From Candidatus Fibrimonadales bacterium (lineage in GTDB: Bacteria > Fibrobacterota > Fibrobacteria > Fibrobacterales > Fibrobacteraceae), in contig WRMM01000078.1 of NCBI GenBank assembly GCA_009777135.1, forward strand, positions 1 to 7,918: a stretch of 7,918 nucleotides of DNA, given 5' to 3'. Below are positions 1-5,379 of this stretch, in pieces (position 1 is the stretch's first letter; each line of letters opens with the position of its first letter). Position numbers and translations under genes: made by a program. The notes beneath the pieces are model-generated. The model had not been told where the DNA came from. It worked only from the letters and a program-made list of their open reading frames with translations, and did no database searches.

Positions 1-2
1 TA

Positions 3-2054
3 AACTCTGCAAGGCATTATGGTTTTTTAGATGCAGAGCTTTTGGAATACGATGCACAATATTTGCCAGATTCCAGCTGCCGTTTTTATTTAGGGCGAAT
101 GGTACGCAAAGGTTCAAGCCTTCAGCTTTTATATTCCCAGCTGAACAAAAGCATATTGGATAAAGATAACCCATTGCATTATCTGGCAGGCAAATCCATT
201 GCCATAACTTCGCACCATTATATAGAACACAGGGCAAAAATGGGAAATCACCAGGCATTTCCCATGCCAGATGTAAGTAATGAAAAGCAGGTAGCTGACA
301 TTTTGAACAATATAATAACGTACAGCGCTCTCAGGAAAGAATGGGTAGGGAGCTTAAAGGGCAAGGTTTGGAAAGATTCTCGCATAGATAGTTTGCTTGC
401 GATAAAAAAACGCACTTCTTACGAAGAAAAACTTTTAGTCCGTTACTCTCTGGAAGAAACCATTCCTGCGCTTATGCAGTATGACAGCGTTAATACCGCA
501 AGCTATGTTCACATAGACATGGATATTAAAGAGGGCAGAAAGTATTATGCAGGCAGAGTGCATTTTACAGGGAATGAGGTTTTGCCAACCCCATTTTTGC
601 AGGCTCAAGTTCGCTTGGATAGCGGGAAAGTATTTAACCATGACCAGTACGATTCCACCAAAAGAGCTATTTTGTCTGCATATAGGGAAGATGGATATTT
701 ATTTGTGCAAATAGATGAAACGAGAATTTTTGTGAACGATTCGGTTGTTAATTTAACTTTTGCCCTGCGCGAAGGCTTGCCTGCTCAAATACATAAGGTT
801 CATATAAGAGGCAATACAAAAACAAAAGACAAGGTAATTCGCAGAGAAATAAGGCTATTCCCCGGCGATACTTACAAGCAGTCTCTTTTGGAGCGCAGTT
901 TCAGAGATATAATGCAATTGAATTATTTTGATGGCGTTCTGCCGGATGTTCAGCCTGTGGGTGAGCAGGATGTAGATTTGGTTTTTGCTGTTTCTGAACG
1001 TGAGGCCGGCACAGGGCAATTTGGCGCTGGCGCAGCATTCAGCCAGGCAGACGGCTTGGTATTTACGCTTAATCTTTCAATTCCCAATTGCTGCATGGGA
1101 GATGGTCAGGCTGCAAATATGAGCGGAGAATATGGTTGGGATAAAAGAAGCATAGCGCTTGGATTTTCTGAACCGTGGCTTTTCGATACGCCCACAAGAA
1201 TTGGCGCATCTTTGAACTACTCTTGGTGGAACGGCTATAACGCTCATGATATTACCCGCTACGGCGGCAGTGTTTATTTGGGGCGCAGGCTTACATGGCC
1301 GGATGATTATTTTTATGCGCAAACTGGAGTTAGCTGGCAGAGAAACGAGCAGGGACCAAATATAGATGGCAGCCTTGTTCGCTTTACAGGAAACGAAGCC
1401 AGTCTTGATTTTGTTATAATCAGAGACGATAAAAACCTGCCAATTTTCCCAACTGAAGGTTCGCGGTATATGTTATCTGCTTCTTGGGCAATCCCGGATT
1501 TTCTGGCTGGAGATTTTAGCTTTTTGCAAACGGAGCTTAGCATAAAATGGTGGTTCCCGGTTGTGTCCGATAGACTGACTCTTGGCATAACAAATGAATT
1601 TGGCGTTCTTACCGGAAGTTCCTTGCAATACCGCAGGCTTTATCAGATGGGCGGAGCGCTTGGCTACAAAGGCTTGATGCGTGGCTATAGCCCTGGTTCT
1701 CTGGGTGCTTATAGGCTTGGGCGCAGTTATCAGTATTTTGGCGCAGAATTAACTTGGCCTATTTCGCAAAACCTATTTTACTTGATACCGCTGTTCTTTG
1801 ATGCGGGCAATGTGTTTGGCGATGTTTATTCTTGGAACCAAAAGGTTGACAAAGATATTGGTTCTCCGCTTCGCGAGTGGGATATTTCTTCGCTTAAGCG
1901 CGATTTTGGTTTTGGTTTCCGTATTTTGGTTCCGATGCTTGGCATTATTGGCTTTGATTTTGCATGGCCTCTTGACCCCGGCGAGTATGGCGGCTATGAT
2001 GCTCCAAGCGTTGGAACAATGGAATTTAACTTTATAATATCGCAAGGGTTTTAG
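3..2054 (+). CDS. bamA: BamA / Omp85 outer-membrane protein assembly factor, 5'-truncated by window edge
   Basis: Outer-membrane beta-barrel that folds and inserts other barrel proteins, with periplasmic POTRA domains receiving substrates. The frame stays open to the window edge (upstream codons read NSARHYGFLDAEL, a typical POTRA strand), so the TTG at 42 is not the true start. Numbering from that TTG (670 residues): two clear POTRA domains at about 168-244 (YYAGRVHFTGNEVL) and 248-320 (HKVHIRGNTKTKDKVIRREI), then a 16-strand-type barrel from about 321 to 670. The barrel opens with FGAGAAFS and SIPNCCMGDGQ, where the family usually has NFLGxGQ. It contains the loop-6 motif MRGY (546-549) and ends in an aromatic beta-signal, FNFIISQGF, with terminal Phe. 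Residues about 10-155 match no POTRA pattern I recognise and may be an insertion. The downstream epimerase gene follows after 3 bases. A TamA or other Omp85 paralogue is possible, but the POTRA-barrel pattern favours BamA. Confidence 0.88.
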   Translation, partial: NSARHYGFLDAELLEYDAQYLPDSSCRFYLGRMVRKGSSLQLLYSQLNKSILDKDNPLHYLAGKSIAITSHHYIEHRAKMGNHQAFPMPDVSNEKQVADILNNIITYSALRKEWVGSLKGKVWKDSRIDSLLAIKKRTSYEEKLLVRYSLEETIPALMQYDSVNTASYVHIDMDIKEGRKYYAGRVHFTGNEVLPTPFLQAQVRLDSGKVFNHDQYDSTKRAILSAYREDGYLFVQIDETRIFVNDSVVNLTFALREGLPAQIHKVHIRGNTKTKDKVIRREIRLFPGDTYKQSLLERSFRDIMQLNYFDGVLPDVQPVGEQDVDLVFAVSEREAGTGQFGAGAAFSQADGLVFTLNLSIPNCCMGDGQAANMSGEYGWDKRSIALGFSEPWLFDTPTRIGASLNYSWWNGYNAHDITRYGGSVYLGRRLTWPDDYFYAQTGVSWQRNEQGPNIDGSLVRFTGNEASLDFVIIRDDKNLPIFPTEGSRYMLSASWAIPDFLAGDFSFLQTELSIKWWFPVVSDRLTLGITNEFGVLTGSSLQYRRLYQMGGALGYKGLMRGYSPGSLGAYRLGRSYQYFGAELTWPISQNLFYLIPLFFDAGNVFGDVYSWNQKVDKDIGSPLREWDISSLKRDFGFGFRILVPMLGIIGFDFAWPLDPGEYGGYDAPSVGTMEFNFIISQGF
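2044..2048 (+). promoter_or_regulatory. Shine-Dalgarno site for galE, inside the bamA end
   Basis: AAGGG lies 9 bases before the ATG at 2058, within the last codons of the upstream outer-membrane protein gene. With only 3 bases between the TAG stop and the ATG, translation of the two genes is probably coupled. Confidence 0.55.
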
Positions 2055-2057
2055 CTA

Positions 2058-3038
2058 ATGAAAATTGCAGTTATAGGTGGCGCTGGCTATATAGGCTCGC
2101 ATGTGGCAAGGGAGCTTTTGGATTTTGGCCATGAGGTTTTTGTTTACGATAATTTGAGCAGCGGGCTAAGGCAAAATTTGTTTGCGGAGGCGAGTTTTGC
2201 TCATGGCGATATTTTGGATGTTCAAAAGCTTGATGATTTTTTTGAAAGCGTGAAGCCAGAAGGCATTGTGCATTTGGCAGCATTGAAAGCCGCAGGCGAA
2301 TCCATGTTGTTGCCCGAAAAATATAGCGTTCATAACATTACAGGCTCTTTGAATATTTTAAATGCAGCTTCAAAGCATGGCGTAAAATACATTGTATTTT
2401 CCAGTTCTGCCGCTGTGTATGGCAGCCCTAAATACCTGCCCATGGACGAAAAGCACCCAACCGAGCCAGAAAATTATTATGGCTATACAAAGCTTGCCAT
2501 TGAGCAGTATTTGGAGTGGTATGGAAAGCTTAAAGGCATAAAATACGCTGCGCTTCGCTATTTTAATGCGGCAGGCTATGATATTAAGGGCAGAATAAGC
2601 GGTTTGGAGCAGAATCCTGCGAATTTGATTCCCATTGTTATGGAAGCGGCCGCAGGCAAAAGGGCTTTTGTGAGCGTTTTTGGAAACGATTACGAGACCG
2701 AAGACGGCACTGGCGTTAGAGACTACATCCATGTTAACGATTTGGCTCGCGGCCATAGAATGGCTTTTGACAAGCTGCAAAACGGCGCAGAGAGTTTTGT
2801 TGTAAATTTGGGTGTGAACAGCGGAAACAGCGTTTTGGAGGTTATAAAGGCAACGGAGCGTATTTCCGGCAAAAAAATAGATTGCCGAATAACAGGTCGC
2901 CGTGCTGGCGATGCTGCTGTTGTTTTGGCGAATCCAGCGTTGGCAAAGGAATTTTTAGGCTGGCAGGCTGAATGCTCTGATTTGGATACTCTTCTTTCCA
3001 CGACTTGGAAAGTGTATTTAGAGCTTATCCGTAAATAG
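2058..3038 (+). CDS. galE: UDP-glucose 4-epimerase (extended SDR family)
   Basis: Interconverts UDP-glucose and UDP-galactose with tightly bound NAD in the cytoplasm, supplying galactose units for surface polysaccharide or feeding galactose into central metabolism (Leloir pathway). The 326-residue length is normal for the family. Visible features: Rossmann motif GGAGYIG at 7-13, acidic residue ending strand 2 with YDNLSSG at 30-36, HLAALKA at 72-78, catalytic Ser in FSSSAAVYG (Ser117), the YxxxK pair Tyr141/Lys145 in YYGYTK, YFNAAG at 168-173, and RDYIHVNDLA at 221-230. The spacing of Ser, Tyr and Lys fits E. coli GalE (124, 149, 153). All key residues are present, so it should be active. It sits 3 bases after the bamA stop and is followed by a convergent toxin-antitoxin cassette. 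Epimerisation of UDP-GlcNAc as well as UDP-glucose cannot be excluded from sequence alone. Confidence 0.93.
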   Translation: MKIAVIGGAGYIGSHVARELLDFGHEVFVYDNLSSGLRQNLFAEASFAHGDILDVQKLDDFFESVKPEGIVHLAALKAAGESMLLPEKYSVHNITGSLNILNAASKHGVKYIVFSSSAAVYGSPKYLPMDEKHPTEPENYYGYTKLAIEQYLEWYGKLKGIKYAALRYFNAAGYDIKGRISGLEQNPANLIPIVMEAAAGKRAFVSVFGNDYETEDGTGVRDYIHVNDLARGHRMAFDKLQNGAESFVVNLGVNSGNSVLEVIKATERISGKKIDCRITGRRAGDAAVVLANPALAKEFLGWQAECSDLDTLLSTTWKVYLELIRK

Positions 3039-3070
3039 TTATAACTTGCCTAAACACAATCCCCTCTTCC

Positions 3071-3085
3071 CGCTCCGGGGGAGCG
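3071..3085. terminator. Stem-loop between convergent galE and AbiEii genes
   Basis: CGCTCC and GGAGCG pair perfectly around a GGG loop. Flanking arms could extend it with gaps: TCTTCC at 3065-3070 pairs with GGAAGA at 3095-3100, and CCTAA at 3050-3054 with TTAGG at 3092-3096, although these alternatives cross. No T-tract follows on either strand, so it is not a canonical intrinsic terminator. Its place between two convergent genes makes a bidirectional end signal plausible. Confidence 0.35.
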
Positions 3086-3118
3086 CTTAACTTAGGAAGA
3101 TCTATTCCCCTGGGCGAT

Positions 3119-3907
3119 TCATATCTTCTCAATTAATTGTTTTTTCACATTTTCATATGCTTCTTGCGGGTTATACAATAATGATAGTCTAAGCAATGCT
3201 TTTGTATCATTCAAAAAAATTTCCTCTTGCATTTTTGCTTCCATATTTGCTAAATAAACTGCTTGCGAAGGGGAATTACCATCTGAAAACTCCATATATT
3301 TATGGTAACATTTTACAACATTATCGCAATTTAAAACTGAATTTTCCAAGGCTTTTTGTAAATCAAACAAATCACGCCCTTTTTTACGCTGATACAACGC
3401 CCGAAGTTTTGTGCCAATCAATTCATCTAATTGGTAAGTCGTAATTTCGCAAGCATCCGTAAACCATTGACTTTTGACTTCAAATGGGATTTTTATTAAA
3501 CCAAGTATCGTAAAATGTTCTTTGCAATTGATTTCAACTTTCAAACGAATAGGAGCGATAGGGGGAAAAGTAGAATCTACTTTAAAAATCATTGTGTTAT
3601 TATTTAGCTTCTGTTTTATTTTAGGTTTTCCAAGAAAAGACAATATTTCTCGTAATTTATCAATTATCTCGCCTACATTTCCGGCTTTAATCTGTACCAA
3701 ATCAATATCTTCAGAATACCTAGGCTGTGACGAGAAATGAAGTTTGTGTAATGCCGTTCCGCCACGAAAGGCTAAATGCGAAGATAAAAATTCATCTTTG
3801 TAAATAGCAACCAAGGCACGACAAATAATTAAATCTTGCTCTACCATTAGCATATTATTCCACGGAGCATTCGCCTTCCATTCAACTATGTGTTCTTTTG
3901 GAATCAT
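3119..3907 (-). CDS. AbiEii/AbiGii-family nucleotidyltransferase toxin (type IV toxin-antitoxin)
   Basis: Predicted toxin of an AbiE-type abortive-infection module. Family members are DNA polymerase beta-like nucleotidyltransferases that halt growth, and related proteins modify tRNA; the substrate here is unknown. In 262 residues it shows the motif I region FRGGTALHKLHF (47-58), the metal-binding DxD in RYSEDIDLV (Asp67, Asp69), a third acidic strand in LKVEIN (Glu125), and the C-terminal TKLRALYQRKKGRDLFDL (166-183) whose basic and acidic residues correspond to motif IV. All four motifs are intact, so the toxin looks functional. The ATG overlaps the antitoxin stop in an ATGA junction, with AGAGG (3918-3922) as ribosome site, which fits coupled expression behind the antitoxin. 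Base composition is markedly more AT-rich than the flanking genes, suggesting acquisition. The stop lies 80 bases from the convergent galE end. I give no symbol because AbiE naming varies. Confidence 0.9.
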   Translation of the reverse strand: MIPKEHIVEWKANAPWNNMLMVEQDLIICRALVAIYKDEFLSSHLAFRGGTALHKLHFSSQPRYSEDIDLVQIKAGNVGEIIDKLREILSFLGKPKIKQKLNNNTMIFKVDSTFPPIAPIRLKVEINCKEHFTILGLIKIPFEVKSQWFTDACEITTYQLDELIGTKLRALYQRKKGRDLFDLQKALENSVLNCDNVVKCYHKYMEFSDGNSPSQAVYLANMEAKMQEEIFLNDTKALLRLSLLYNPQEAYENVKKQLIEKI

Positions 3908-4725
3908 AAGTCATCAACCTCTATTTCTTCGTTAACAATAATTTTCCATTTTTTATTTATCTGAAAATCAGTATAAACTTTTTTTGCAGAAAGTACTGAT
4001 AGCGGGTATTTCCTAAATTTTATATTAGCATCTTTTGATTTTTGAAATAGAATATTCGCTAATTCGTTAAACTCCAGCAATTCAAGCAAATAGCCTAATC
4101 GTTGGATAATTGCTACATTTATGGATTTTAGAAAATCGACACTTATATTTTCAAAATTCAAAGTTTCTGCTAATTCGCTTAAAATGGTTGCCGCACGATT
4201 TATTCCACCAATGTTCTTTTCATAAATTATTAAATCAAATGCAGTTAATTCAGGACAGGAAATGTTTATATAGCCGCTATTTACGGTTAGTTGCTTAACA
4301 TATTGCATTGAAATGTCTTTCTTAGTTACAAAGTTTATTTTTATATCGTTTTTTTGTTTATCTCGTAAAATTCGTGAATTAGTGATAACAAAAAATTCCA
4401 TTGGAGCTTGATGTGCTGCCCCTTGCAATGCTGCGGCGCTTAATAATGCAATGTAATAATCTTTACCCAAAAATTTCATTAATTGGTCAATATATTCTAT
4501 AGGAGGAGGGTCTGCTTTCAATCCATATTCTGGCAGAATAATTGCGTAAAAATCGCGCCAAACGGATTGTATTTTTTTCTTTTTGGTAAGCCTATGCAAG
4601 CAGCTTCTAATGCCATAACATGATAATGCAGGAAATTGTTTTTTAACTTCCTGTTTGGAAAAAACGGTTTTGCCAAGTTTTGGCAAATCATCTATCCAAA
4701 GTCTTATATTGTAATATTTTTCCAT
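3904..4725 (-). CDS. AbiEi-family antitoxin and probable transcriptional autorepressor
   Basis: Cognate partner of the toxin encoded immediately downstream. AbiEi proteins counteract the toxin without a stable complex (type IV) and repress their own operon through an N-terminal winged helix-turn-helix. In 273 residues: a wHTH-like segment at about 17-65 (FSKQEVKKQFPALSCYGIRS, then basic KKKKIQSVWRDFYAI), an inter-domain PPPIEYIDQLMKFL, the conserved core YYIALLSAAALQGAAHQ (90-106) followed by FFVIT, the SCPELTAFDLI stretch (156-166), and a helical RLGYLLELLEF (209-219) as in the family's C-terminal domain. The start is chosen at the ATG with AAAAGG six bases upstream (4732-4737). A large palindrome directly upstream (4742-4792) is a likely binding site. 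The cassette is AT-rich relative to its neighbours. Placement next to an AbiEii toxin makes the assignment firm even though this family diverges strongly. Confidence 0.88.
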   Translation of the reverse strand: MEKYYNIRLWIDDLPKLGKTVFSKQEVKKQFPALSCYGIRSCLHRLTKKKKIQSVWRDFYAIILPEYGLKADPPPIEYIDQLMKFLGKDYYIALLSAAALQGAAHQAPMEFFVITNSRILRDKQKNDIKINFVTKKDISMQYVKQLTVNSGYINISCPELTAFDLIIYEKNIGGINRAATILSELAETLNFENISVDFLKSINVAIIQRLGYLLELLEFNELANILFQKSKDANIKFRKYPLSVLSAKKVYTDFQINKKWKIIVNEEIEVDDL

Positions 4726-4741
4726 TCAAAGCCTTTTTTTG

Positions 4742-4792
4742 CGATACATCTGCAATAATATGCAGTTTTTAAGTATTATTGCAGACATATCG
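4742..4792. promoter_or_regulatory. Interrupted palindrome, candidate AbiEi operator
   Basis: The 12-base arm TCTGCAATAATA (4749-4760) is repeated perfectly inverted at 4774-4785 around a 13-base spacer. Outside two mismatched bases the symmetry resumes with CGATA (4742-4746) and TATCG (4788-4792), giving 17 of 19 paired positions per arm. It begins 17 bases upstream of the antitoxin ATG. AbiEi proteins studied elsewhere bind inverted repeats over their own promoter, so this is probably the autoregulatory operator. I could not fix convincing -35 and -10 boxes for the minus-strand promoter, which probably overlaps this AT-rich element. Confidence 0.6.
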
Positions 4793-4820
4793 TCATTCAT
4801 TCTATTAATATAGTAAAAAT

Positions 4821-4937
4821 TTGGGGGAATCAAGCTTCACGTTGACGGATAAGAATATTAGAGACAATATTCAGCAAGCAGCCATATGGAGTAAACAGGA
4901 ACTTAGGCAAGATAAAGAACTTCTAAGAATATGTTAA
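4821..4937 (+). CDS. Doubtful 38-codon ORF next to the AbiE operator
   Basis: Reading from TTG at 4821 gives a 38-residue polar, helix-prone peptide (it begins MGESSFTLTDKNIRDN and ends LLRIC) before TAA. A second possible start is the TTG at 4842. Composition looks protein-like, and the ORF runs divergently from the antitoxin gene across the palindrome. However, there is no clear Shine-Dalgarno sequence at proper spacing, and I recognise no family. It may be a decayed N-terminus of a former gene rather than a working small protein. Confidence 0.15.
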   Translation: MGESSFTLTDKNIRDNIQQAAIWSKQELRQDKELLRIC

Positions 4938-5021
4938 GATTTCATGCTACCGAATGCTAAATAGGCGAGACCAGAAGGGCAAGTTTCCTGTGGACAAATT
5001 TAACCGCACATGGAGATTTAT

Positions 5022-5049
5022 GTTGTGTTAGCGTAGCAGGCACAACGCT
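5022..5049. repeat. Two mutually exclusive small hairpins
   Basis: GTTGTG (5022-5027) pairs with CACAAC (5041-5046), while AGCGT (5030-5034) pairs with ACGCT (5045-5049). The two pairings share bases 5045-5046, so only one can form at a time. No T-tract follows. Confidence 0.3.
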
Positions 5050-5084
5050 CCGTTTCTTTCAGATGCGAATAGACATGGCAACTC

Positions 5085-5117
5085 TCCTGCAAAGTTGCTT
5101 TGCAAAATACAGCAGGA
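5085..5117. repeat. Nested inverted repeats
   Basis: GCAAAG (5089-5094) and CTTTGC (5098-5103) form a perfect 6-base stem with a TTG loop. TCCTGC (5085-5090) can alternatively pair with GCAGGA (5112-5117). No run of T follows, so this is not a simple terminator. Its function is unknown. Confidence 0.35.
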
Positions 5118-5232
5118 ACGCTTGGCAAAATGGACATTTAACTTTTGCGGGAATTGCCTATATTCATTGCTATTCCCCATACCCCAGCAAATAAATCAGC
5201 GTTTTTTTCTTGATAGAAATTCGGTTATACCC

Positions 5233-5261
5233 TTGACAAAAGCGGAAAAATTTTTTATATT
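5233..5261 (+). promoter_or_regulatory. Near-consensus sigma70-type promoter for the surface-protein gene
   Basis: TTGACA at 5233-5238 matches the -35 consensus exactly. After a 17-base spacer comes TATATT at 5256-5261, one or two changes from TATAAT. Transcription would begin near 5268, giving a leader of about 110 bases before the ATG at 5380. This is the best promoter in the window and indicates that the gene is transcribed independently of the AbiE cassette. Confidence 0.7.
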
Positions 5262-5312
5262 TACTTCAAATGGCAACTTTTTACCGTAGCTTACTTTTCT
5301 CAGGCTTCCCAC

Positions 5313-5334
5313 AGGAGGTCTAATCAATTGATTA
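5313..5334 (+). promoter_or_regulatory. Perfect Shine-Dalgarno followed by a 14-base palindrome
   Basis: AGGAGG (5313-5318) is the only strong ribosome site near the surface-protein gene, but it lies 31 bases before ATG 5350 and 61 before ATG 5380, too far for direct initiation at either. Two bases after it comes TAATCAATTGATTA (5321-5334), a perfect palindrome followed by a run of A. The TTG at 5328-5330 within the palindrome is correctly spaced (9 bases) and would start a short leader ORF. Confidence 0.5.
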
Positions 5335-5378
5335 AAAAAAATAAGAAAAATGTCCATAATTCAACAACGGATAGATAA
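5328..5378 (+). CDS. Possible 16-codon leader ORF coupled to the surface-protein gene
   Basis: From TTG 5328 the reading MIKKNKKNVHNSTTDR ends at TAA 5376-5378, and the downstream ATG begins at 5380, one base later. This spacing suits termination-reinitiation coupling. It would explain why the strong AGGAGG is displaced from the real start. The peptide is Lys/Asn-rich and matches nothing I know. An alternative is that it is the former N-terminus of the surface protein, split off by a frameshift or a sequencing error. Confidence 0.25.
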   Translation: MIKKNKKNVHNSTTDR

Positions 5379-5379
5379 T

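Larger units (their letters stand above)
4938..5232. other. Gene-poor intergenic stretch
   Basis: I see no convincing gene here. Short ORFs occur, such as 24 codons from ATG 4954 and 39 codons from ATG 5075, but they overlap structured DNA and lack good ribosome sites. No tRNA, rRNA, SRP RNA or RNase P signature was recognised. Two small inverted-repeat structures lie within it and are listed separately. The stretch may be degraded coding DNA left by the event that brought in the AbiE cassette, or an uncharacterised transcript. Confidence 0.4.

Noticed and set aside
2370..2780. 136-codon ORF on the minus strand inside galE, and other long antisense frames within bamA and the surface-protein gene.
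   Set aside because: These are shadows of clearly coding frames whose protein motifs are intact. They have no ribosome sites or recognisable domains.
4842..4866. TTGACG at 4842 with an AATATT-like box downstream as a plus-strand promoter.
   Set aside because: The spacing and the -10 match are mediocre, and there is no convincing gene to serve before the much better promoter at 5233.
3102..5178. The 9-base direct repeat CTATTCCCC at 3102-3110 and 5170-5178 flanks the AbiE cassette and could be a target-site duplication.
   Set aside because: A 9-base match between two stretches of this length is fairly likely by chance, there are no terminal inverted repeats next to the copies, and no transposase or integrase is present.
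5095..5289. 64-codon plus-strand ORF starting at TTG 5095.
   Set aside because: It runs through the -35 and -10 boxes of the strong promoter at 5233-5261, has no ribosome site, and its composition is not protein-like.
5350..5379. ATG 5350 as the start of the surface protein.
   Set aside because: It would add ten polar residues in front of an otherwise standard signal peptide and has no Shine-Dalgarno sequence at a usable distance. It remains possible, so the extra ten codons cannot be fully excluded.
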